The notes below the pieces were generated by a model, which had not been told where the DNA came from, did not search any database, and worked only from the letters and a program-made list of their open reading frames with translations. A program made the position numbers and the translations under genes. A DNA stretch of 64,000 bases from Candidatus Roslinia caecavium (GTDB lineage: Bacteria > Bacillota > Clostridia > Monoglobales > Monoglobaceae): NCBI GenBank assembly GCA_904419955.1, contig CAJFTO010000003.1, positions 1 through 64,000 of the forward strand, written 5' to 3'. Shown piece by piece: positions 57,359-64,000 of the stretch. Position 1 is the first letter of the stretch; each line of letters opens with the position of its first letter.

Positions 57359-57387
57359 ATTATACTATCTTTTGCCCAAAAAGTCAA
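57359..57387 (-). promoter_or_regulatory. Promoter of the NlpC/P60 gene with flanking direct repeats
   Basis: Minus strand: TTGACT (57382-57387), 17-nt spacer, TATAAT (57359-57364). The 11-mer TTTTGCCCAAA occurs at 57370-57380 and 57393-57403 on either side of -35, a possible operator. The rest of the 57155-57717 gap is AT-rich without other features. Confidence 0.8.
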
Positions 57388-57610
57388 TGTTTTTTTGCCC
57401 AAAGCATAGCAGAAACAGGCGTTTTCACGCGCTTTAACGCCACTCAAACCACGTTTTCACAGCGTTTGCTGTAAATGTGAACAAACTGTAAACAAATTAA
57501 TTTTCAAGTCTCCAAACATTAAATTTTGATTTCTTTTATGTTTCGTAACGATTTCTTTTATGTTAAGTTTATGTTACAAAAATCTTACTTTTTCACTCTG
57601 AATAAGCGTA

Positions 57611-57639
57611 TTGATTTTTTTTCAAATATGATGTATATT
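57611..57639 (+). promoter_or_regulatory. Promoter of holA
   Basis: TTGATT (57611-57616), 17-nt spacer, TATATT (57634-57639). Confidence 0.55.
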
Positions 57640-57717
57640 AATGATAAGTAAAATCGGCGCGACGAAAAAAGCAACCTTGACCGCCGCACTGGATTGTTTG
57701 CGAACAGGAGTTAATAT

Positions 57718-58731
57718 ATGAAATTAGAAAAACTGAACGAACAGATAAGGTCGGGGCTTTTAGCTCCAGTATATTTTATATACGGCGAAGAAACCTATAT
57801 AATCGATTCGAAGATAGAACAAATCAAGTCTAAGCTTATCGCTCCCGAGTTTGAAAGCTTTAATTTCATGAAATTCGAGGGGAAAGGAGTAAGCGCCGCG
57901 ACGATCGAAGAAGCGGTGGACAAATATCCGCAGCTGTCTGAACGGACGATGATACTCGTATCCGACTGCGGTATTTTTAACAACGCCTCCACGAACGAAT
58001 TCAAAAGGCTCAAAAAGATCGTAGCAGAGCTGCCGCAATACGTCTGCCTCGTGTTCCGCGAGGACGAATTTGATCCCAAGAAAGAGAAAAATTTAGCCTT
58101 TATCGAAGAGAAAGGCGGAGTGATACGATGCGACAAAATGGATCGACGCCAGCTCCAGACATGGCTAAATAATCGTTTTTCGGAGTCGGGAATACAAATT
58201 TTGGCCAAAGACGCAAGATATATGGTCGATATCTGCGGAACGTCGCTGTCAAACCTCTCCAACGAAGCGGATAAACTCGAGCTGTATATAGGCAAATCAA
58301 AGCATAATATAAATAGAAGCGATATAGACGCCTGCGTGCAAAAAGATACAGAACTTAAGGTCTACGATATATTAGACCTTATAAAACGAAAGAACTTAGC
58401 CGGCGCGCAGCTTGAGCTGAAACAACTCAAAGAGAGGAACGAATCCGCGATGCGGATATTATTGATAATGACCGGAAATATCGCCGATCTGCTTTTATGC
58501 CGTCAGCTTTCCTCCGAGCGTCTGTCCGCCGAACAGCTCAGGCGCTACTTTGAATATCCGAAACCTCCGTTCGTTGTAAAAAAACTTATGGAGGAAAGCC
58601 GCCGCTATAGCGAGGACAGTCTTCTCAAATTGTTTAAAACCGCCGTTGAATACAACGTAGGGATAGTTTCCGGCCGGATTGACGACTGGACTGCGGTAGA
58701 ACTGCTGACGGCGGCGATAGCTCAAAGTTAG
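57718..58731 (+). CDS. holA: DNA polymerase III delta subunit
   Basis: 337 residues, ATG behind AGGAG (7 nt). Clamp-loader wrench subunit that opens the sliding clamp. The start APVYFIYGEETYIIDSKIEQ, the core ISLNPEFD-free stretch FREDEFDPKKEKNLAF and GTSLSNLSNEADKLELYIG, and the C-terminal collar (RILLIMTGNIADLLLCRQL, EYNVGIVSGRIDDWTAVELL-like) match HolA of Clostridia. Alone in its transcript; the divergent neighbour is the NlpC gene. Confidence 0.95.
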   Translation: MKLEKLNEQIRSGLLAPVYFIYGEETYIIDSKIEQIKSKLIAPEFESFNFMKFEGKGVSAATIEEAVDKYPQLSERTMILVSDCGIFNNASTNEFKRLKKIVAELPQYVCLVFREDEFDPKKEKNLAFIEEKGGVIRCDKMDRRQLQTWLNNRFSESGIQILAKDARYMVDICGTSLSNLSNEADKLELYIGKSKHNINRSDIDACVQKDTELKVYDILDLIKRKNLAGAQLELKQLKERNESAMRILLIMTGNIADLLLCRQLSSERLSAEQLRRYFEYPKPPFVVKKLMEESRRYSEDSLLKLFKTAVEYNVGIVSGRIDDWTAVELLTAAIAQS

Positions 58732-58844
58732 TAGTTTTAATCGCGCTTCAACGCGGGCTTGATAATGTGTTAAGTCCATGTTAAAATTGATTTTGGAGTT
58801 ATTTGAATTTTTATATTTATCATTAAACTCAGGAGGAATATCTA

Positions 58845-61800
58845 ATGAAAAAAGCCCTAATAATCATATCCGCATTTTTGATACTAATCGCTTCCGCGAT
58901 ATCTTCATATGCGGTCGGCGCTGAAACGCTCGCTTTTCCGGATGCGATAGGCGGCGGAAAATACTCGCCGGGCGCTCGCGGGATTCTCGACGACGGCGGA
59001 GAGGTCGAAGTGTATCACGTTACCAATTTGAACGCGTCCGGAGAAGGTTCTTTTGCCGACGCTGTATCTCAGCCGGGCAGGATAATAGTGTTCGACGTAG
59101 GCGGAACGATCGAACTTACCGGAACGCTTACCATTAAAGCGGACAACCTCACTATCCTCGGTCAGACCGCTCCCGGAGACGGTATTACAATAAGCGGCGG
59201 GAACGTGGTCTTCGACGACGAGGTAAAAAACATAATTATGAGATATATGCGTATTCGTCCCACCGATAAGAACGGAGGCGAACCGGACGGACTGGGCGGA
59301 CGTTTCAACACAAATATAATAATCGACCACTGCAGCGTATCCTGGTGCGTAGACGAGCTTTTGACTCTGTACGCAGGCGCGGCGGAGGAAGGCAAGACAG
59401 TCGGCAATCATTTGACTATACAAAATACCATAGGTTCTGAAAGTCTGAGGATGAGCAACCACGTCAAGGGCGCTCACGGTTACGGCGCTATCTGGGGCGG
59501 CGCTGACGCCAGCTACGCTTTTAACCTGCTCGCCCATCACGATAGCAGAAGCCCGAGACTCGACAGACAGCTTCAAAACACGGACGTCTCAAATAACGTT
59601 ATATACGACTGGGGTCAAACCAACTCCGCGTACGGCGCAGAACCGTATTCTTTCGACGAATCGAGCTTTGAGCCGTCCAACGTTAACTGGGTAGGAAACT
59701 ACTATAAATACGGTCCCTCAACGCGCAAAAGCCTGCGGTACAGGATATTCGACATATCCGGACCGCTAAACGACGGCGATCCCAAATCCCGCTTCTACTT
59801 TGCCGGCAACTACGTCTTCGGAAACAACGAATACACCGAGAACAATATCCTCGGACTTGAAAATTCCGACCAAGCCGAACTGCTTAGCAGCGAGATAGAT
59901 ATGGGCGAATATTCAATAACGCGCATGCCGGCTGAAGACGCCTACGATTACGTCCTCAAAAACGCGGGCGCAACCCTGCCCAAGCGGGACGCGATCGACG
60001 CGAGAATCGTCTCCGACGTAAAATACGGAACCGGCCGCGTCATAAACAACGCGACAGAGGTCGGCGGCCTTATCGAACAGGACGAAGATTACAGACCTTT
60101 CGAGATCCCCGAAAACTGGATATCAGACAACGGTCTGAGCGGCTTAAACGAGACCGACATAATCCAAGACGGCAAATACGCCGGTTACACGCTTATAGAG
60201 GCGTATATAAACGAGCGGACCGCCGAACAGTCAGAAAATCCTCCCACTAACCCGGAAATAGTCGTTAAGTCTCCGACCATCGCGTCGGTAGACGACTCTA
60301 TCAATATCGGCGGCTCGGACGTCAAAGTAGACAACGGCGGCTGGAAGGTCGTCTCCGTGGACGAAACCGTCCGCTACAGCGCGGAAGCGTTTGAAGTCGG
60401 CGGGAACGCCGTTACGAAAATGGAGCTCTACGACGGTAATACGCTTATCGAGAGTTTCGATGGGAGCGGTATAGAAACAGACCTCTACTTAAGCGAAGGC
60501 GCGCATTATCTCACTTGCCGCGCATATAATACCCGCGGTGAAAAGACGCAGAGCGCCACATCTATAGTATACGTCAAATCCACGGACGCGCCGGGCAGCT
60601 ATTCGCACGCTCAGATAGGCGCTACAGGCTACGACGGCCTGGGCGGCGCGGCGATGGACGAGACCGGCGTATACTCCATATACGGTTCGGGTAGAATAAC
60701 TGAAAGCGCCTCCGACTCCTGCGATTTTATGTATAAACCGGTAGACGGGGATTTTGATATAACTGTGCGCGCCGAAGAAATACCTAAATTTGAAAATCAG
60801 CAGGTGAGCGGACTTATGGTGCGCGCCGACCTGAGTCCCAGCTCGGTCATGGCCATGATCGGCGACGGCTGGGGCAGAAACGGCGAGAACGTAAGAGTAT
60901 TCAGCAGGGCGAAAGCCGGTCAAAGCTCGGAGGAGATATATTTTAAGGACGCAAACGGCGACGACTGCGACAACGGCGATACGACCTACGCCATGCCCCG
61001 ATATATGAGGATACAGCGGAGCGGCAACACGCTTACCTTCAGCGTTTCAGACAATGGGATCGACTGGAACGGCAACGCGAGACAGCCGTTTTCGATAGTG
61101 TATGATTCTCTGCCGCAGCGTCTCTATGTCGGACTCGCTACCGACAGTGCAGAGGGCGTTTCTACGAAAGAATATTTCTCGATCGCAAAGTTCAGCCGTC
61201 TGACGCTGAACGGCGAAAGCGACGTTGAATACGACGATTACAGCGTTCCGTTTCACGATACGAATTTCGACGGCGCGGCTTGGTATATCCCCGCCGGCGA
61301 TCAGATAATCGACTGTTCTTCGGCCCCATCGGCGGAAACAGCGGATACGTATTGCAATTCTGGGGAGAAACGAGCAGGACTTTCACACCGCAGAACAAGG
61401 GTATAATAACCGCCTCCGCAGACTACTACATGCTCGGCGAGAAAGTTGTAGATCAGACCGGAACGCGGTTTATGCTGCAGGGTCAGGACGAGAGCGGAAA
61501 TACCGTCAAGATCGCAAGCATATACGCGCAGCGCTCTCTCGGATTCTTCAAGGAATACGACGAGGCTGACAACAGGCCGAGCATACCTCCCGATTCGGAG
61601 AACAAACCCGAGCTTAAGACCTGGTACAAGGTTACCGCAATATTGGATTATTACACCGGCAAAGGAAAATACTCCTTTACCCCGTACACGGAATACGACT
61701 CCGCAAACGGCGTATACGAGCTCGGCGAATCGATCTTCGACTACGAATTCGACTTCGACACGAGCGTATCCGTTTCAACGCTGCATTTCCAGCGCCGCGG

Positions 61801-62086
61801 CGGCTGGTATATGTATCTGTCGAACGTCAGTCTCGACGTCGAATATAACGATACGACCCTTTTCGAATCGAACGGCAGGGTTTACGCGTATTCTCCGGAC
61901 ACGGACGCAAGGCTCTATATTGCAGGCTACGACGAAAACGACTGTCTCATATATAGCCGAGATTTCAGCATGGACGCGAGTAACGTTCAAACCGCCTCCG
62001 TTCCAAGCGGCGCCGGGATCGCATATGTAAAAGCGTTTTTATGGGATGAAAATAATTCTCCTTTGATCGAGGAATTGACATTATAG
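58845..62086 (+). pseudogene. Secreted multi-domain PL1-type pectate lyase, interrupted by a frameshift
   Basis: Signal peptide (MKKALIIISAFLILIASA), ATG behind AGGAGGAA. The right-handed beta-helix domain (~30-400) has PL1 features: VGGTIELTGTLTIKADNLTI, IIIDHCSVSWCVDELLTLY, KGAHGYGAIWGG and LAHHDSRSPRLDRQ. Next come an Ig-like domain (~480-580) and a LamG-like module (~590-790). The frame breaks near 61311: the first frame continues as nonsense to 61406, while the second runs LFFGPIGGNSGYVLQFWGET to 62086, completing another LamG-like module and a C-terminal domain ending AKAFLWD-like. One missing base restores ~1080 residues. Even the truncated product would keep the lyase, losing only a binding module. 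Followed by a terminator. Confidence 0.78.
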
Positions 62087-62098
62087 CGAACTAATTAT

Positions 62099-62130
62099 TT
62101 CGGCGGAATAAATTTCCGCCGAATTTTATT
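62099..62130 (+). terminator. Terminator of the pectate lyase gene
   Basis: Perfect 10-bp stem TTCGGCGGAA/TTCCGCCGAA, 5-nt loop, then TTTTATT, 13 nt after the second-frame stop. It supports 62086 as the true end of the gene. Confidence 0.9.
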
Positions 62131-62177
62131 TACGAATAGAATCTCGGCATATTTTATCCGCCTAATCAGCAAACTAC

Positions 62178-62206
62178 TTGACAATATTTTAGAATTATAG
62201 TAAAAT
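62178..62206 (+). promoter_or_regulatory. Promoter of the ECF S-component gene
   Basis: TTGACA (62178-62183), 17-nt spacer, TAAAAT (62201-62206). The leader would be under 30 nt, so no riboswitch fits here. Confidence 0.7.
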
Positions 62207-62239
62207 TAAGTGCAATTAAATAGATTTGGAGGGTGTAAA

Positions 62240-62797
62240 TTGAGTAATAATTCTACGTTAAAGACAAGGGATCTTGTAATATCCGCGCTGCTTATAGCAA
62301 TAGGGATACTCATCCCGATGATATTCACCGGACCGCCGTTTCGTTGGGTCGTAGGTCCGTATTCGGCGACTCTGATGGCGCACGTACCGGTGATACTCGC
62401 AATGTTTATCTCGCCATGGGTAGCCGTTTTCACGGCCGTAGGCACGACTCTCGGTTTCTTCATCACCGCCGATCTCGTGGTCGCGGTAAGAGCCGCGTCT
62501 CATATCCTTTTCGCGCTCGTCGGCGCGTATATGCTTAAAAAGGGCGCAAACCTTATAATAACATGTCTGGTCACCGGTATTATACACGCGGTTTTTGAAG
62601 GTCTGGTAGTTCTGATCTTCTTCGCCGTCGGCCTGTCGACGCCCCAGGCGGGTTATTCCATGATAGTACTTGCGATAATCACAGTCGCAGGAACCTTTAT
62701 CCACCATATAGTCGACTATACAATAGCCGTAATAATCGGCTCGGCGCTCGCTAAAGCAAAGGCGATCCGCAAACTGCCGCCTATCTGGAAAAATTAA
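62240..62797 (+). CDS. ECF transporter S component, NiaX-like (niacin?)
   Basis: 185 residues from a TTG at 62240, fixed by GGAGG 7 nt upstream; the longer frame starts 30 nt earlier with GTG before that site. Six hydrophobic spans. The opening TRDLVISALLIAIGILIPMI and GPYSATLMAHVPVILAMFIS, then VRAASHILFALVGAYMLKK, resemble the niacin-specific S component NiaX, so a vitamin precursor is the likely cargo; niacin is a tentative reading from memory of the family. It is a stand-alone S protein that must borrow an EcfA-EcfA'-T module; whether it can use the fused one at 19446 is unclear. It is monocistronic. Confidence 0.8.
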   Translation: MSNNSTLKTRDLVISALLIAIGILIPMIFTGPPFRWVVGPYSATLMAHVPVILAMFISPWVAVFTAVGTTLGFFITADLVVAVRAASHILFALVGAYMLKKGANLIITCLVTGIIHAVFEGLVVLIFFAVGLSTPQAGYSMIVLAIITVAGTFIHHIVDYTIAVIIGSALAKAKAIRKLPPIWKN

Positions 62798-62813
62798 TTC
62801 GGACAAAATACAA

Positions 62814-62861
62814 AGCGAAGCTCGTCGAAGAAGTCTTCTCCGACGAGCTTCGCTATTTTTA
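62814..62861. terminator. Terminator after the S-component gene
   Basis: Perfect 14-bp stem AGCGAAGCTCGTCG/CGACGAGCTTCGCT, 13-nt loop, then ATTTTTAT on the plus strand. TTTGTATTTTG on the minus strand could also serve mgsA. Confidence 0.9.
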
Positions 62862-62926
62862 TGCAACTAATTTAATAATCCAACGCTTATCCGCGCGCAA
62901 CCTATTAAAGTATGCGCGCCGTATCT

Positions 62927-63343
62927 TTATTTAAAATGCGATACCTTAGGTTTAACCAATTCGCGCCAATCAAGGTCGCCGCGTTCGATACCCATGATCA
63001 AAACCTCCGCAGTCGCGATATTAGTAGCAAGCGGCACGTTATGCACGTCGCACAGCCTGTAAAGCGAATCAATATTAGGTTCGTATTTCTGCTGCGTCAG
63101 CGGATCCCTGAAGAACAGCACCGCGTCTATCTCGTTATAAGCAATCCTGGCTCCGATCTGCTGGTCGCCGCCCTCCGAACCGGCCAAAAACAACGTAACC
63201 GGCAACCCGGTAGCGTCAGCTACTAACGTTCCGGTATTGTTGGTCGCACATAGATGATGCTTTTTTAATATAGCGCTGTACGCTATACAAAAGTCAACCA
63301 TAAGGTCTTTCTTCTTATCGTGCGCAATTAAGGCAATATTCAT
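62927..63343 (-). CDS. mgsA: Methylglyoxal synthase-like protein with altered active site
   Basis: 138 residues from the ATG at 63343 (GGAGG 7 nt upstream); the longer frame adds 44 unrelated residues. The family converts dihydroxyacetone phosphate to methylglyoxal. With an ungapped offset of 11 to E. coli MgsA, H8 (His19), K12 (Lys23), catalytic D60 (Asp71, in GGDQQIG) and D80 (Asp91) are kept. However, His98 is Tyr87 and Asp101 is Asn90 ([10 protein letters not shown]), Thr47 is Asn36 and Ser65 is Ala54. Activity may therefore be reduced or changed. E. coli positions are from memory. It neighbours a PBP2-type gene, as in clostridial cell-shape clusters. Confidence 0.85.
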   Translation of the reverse strand: MNIALIAHDKKKDLMVDFCIAYSAILKKHHLCATNNTGTLVADATGLPVTLFLAGSEGGDQQIGARIAYNEIDAVLFFRDPLTQQKYEPNIDSLYRLCDVHNVPLATNIATAEVLIMGIERGDLDWRELVKPKVSHFK

Positions 63344-63544
63344 CGTTAATCCTCCAATCCAAAATTCCATTTCCCTTTTATAAACCCGGCTCGAATGAAA
63401 GCGTAACCGCACAACTCGCCCGTGGAGCCGATCTTTCATTTTTTGTGATATATGTCTAAGCTCGTATCGCTTCAACTCGCCAAAACTCGCTTTAAATCGC
63501 TGTAAAACACGACATATATCTATTTAATAACTAACAACATTAAA

Positions 63545-63573
63545 ACTATATCACACATTATATAAAATGTAAA
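63545..63573 (-). promoter_or_regulatory. Promoter of mgsA
   Basis: Minus strand: TTTACA (63568-63573), 17-nt spacer, TATAGT (63545-63550), giving a ~200-nt leader with no recognised element. Confidence 0.6.
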
Positions 63574-63629
63574 GCCCGTTTTTTATAAATTTTGTGTTTA
63601 TGTTATAAAAATTTTAATGTAAAATTTGT

Positions 63630-64000
63630 CTAAATTATCATATCTCTTCCTGATCCGTTTTGTTCAGACGCCTCGGTCGGCTCCGGCTCAGCGGAAGCTT
63701 CGGCGCCTCTGTCGTTTGTATTTTCCTCTTCATTCTCTTCCTCGGTCTGCGGCTCGGCCGTAGGCGACGGCGCCTCCTCCGCGTTTTCATCGTCCTCGTC
63801 GGGAGCGGCGGTCTGTTTTGCGTCGGAGCTTTCATCCGTATTATCGTCCGACGGCTTAGCCGTCCGGTCGGTATCCCTAAGCTCCATATACCTGTCGAAT
63901 ATATCCTTTGCTACTTGAGCGGCATAGCTGCTGGACGCGCCGTGTTCTATCACGACCGCCACGACTATCTCCGGTTCGTCGTATGGAGCGAAACCGGTGA
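63630..64000 (-). CDS. Penicillin-binding protein 2-type transpeptidase, C-terminus only (partial)
   Basis: The frame is open to the right edge of the window, so only ~123 C-terminal residues are visible. TGFAPYDEPEIVVAVVIEHG followed by SSYAAQVAKDIFDRYMEL is the typical end of a class B penicillin-binding protein transpeptidase domain (MrdA/PBP2 or SpoVD type). After it come ~75 residues of Asp/Glu/Pro/Thr-rich tail (e.g. PDEDDENAEEAPSPTAEPQ), unusual for the family. Proximity to mgsA fits the clostridial mre-mrdA-min-mgsA neighbourhood, suggesting PBP2 of the elongation machinery, but SpoVD or others cannot be excluded. Confidence 0.75.
   Translation of the reverse strand, partial: TGFAPYDEPEIVVAVVIEHGASSSYAAQVAKDIFDRYMELRDTDRTAKPSDDNTDESSDAKQTAAPDEDDENAEEAPSPTAEPQTEEENEEENTNDRGAEASAEPEPTEASEQNGSGRDMII

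Noticed and set aside
57155-57360. c-di-AMP (ydaO) riboswitch before the NlpC/P60 gene
   Set aside because: Expected for this gene type, but the conserved core sequences are missing from the leader.

Overview
The window looks like a chromosome segment of an anaerobic plant- or host-glycan-degrading Clostridia member. The evidence is the Firmicutes-type order yicC-remA-gmk-rpoZ-coaBC-priA, strong AGGAGG ribosome binding sites, sigma-A promoters, ECF vitamin transporters and S-layer-homology (SLH) surface proteins. The mix of SLH proteins, a PL1-type pectate lyase and a giant fucosidase recalls Monoglobus-like gut bacteria, but that placement is inference only.

Layout. (a) 1-19 kb: a glycan-utilisation region. 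A surface/secreted pair (1-3418) is followed by a cytoplasmic operon of a clan GH-D hydrolase, a mutarotase-fold protein and a DUF5107+TPR protein, read away from a divergent AraC regulator. Next comes a 2551-residue secreted GH95 fucosidase fused to a ricin-type lectin and a sialate O-acetylesterase-type domain. The promoters of the first pair and of the fucosidase carry the same 20-bp-phased direct repeat just upstream of the -35 box. (b) 19-25.4 kb: an ECF transporter (EcfA-EcfA-S fusion plus EcfT), a DUF4430 lipoprotein and a secreted alpha-barrel protein. The last two resemble the two halves of intrinsic factor/transcobalamin, so a corrinoid-type cargo is inferred. (c) 26-28.4 kb: a YeiH-type transporter with its divergent LysR regulator. 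(d) 23.1-28.4 kb also holds five or more copies of a 145-195 bp intergenic element bounded by inverted tracts of degenerate heptamers; nearly every gene there ends inside one. (e) 28.4-36.5 kb: rpoC and rpoB, without the usual rplJ/rplL neighbours. (f) 36.9-43.9 kb: two SLH proteins (phosphodiester-glycosidase type and transglutaminase type), regulators and a CBS/CorC membrane protein. (g) 43.9-50.3 kb: the priA-coaBC-rpoZ-gmk-remA-yicC housekeeping cluster. (h) 50.6-58.7 kb: uvrB-uvrA, a frameshifted nucleotidyltransferase, an NlpC/P60 hydrolase and holA. (i) 58.8-64 kb: a frameshifted secreted pectate lyase, a NiaX-like ECF S component, a diverged methylglyoxal synthase and the end of a PBP2-type transpeptidase.

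No tRNA, rRNA, CRISPR array, phage or transposase gene was recognised. Gene starts were moved from the longest open frame wherever a ribosome binding site decided the matter. Family names come from motifs read by eye, not from searches.
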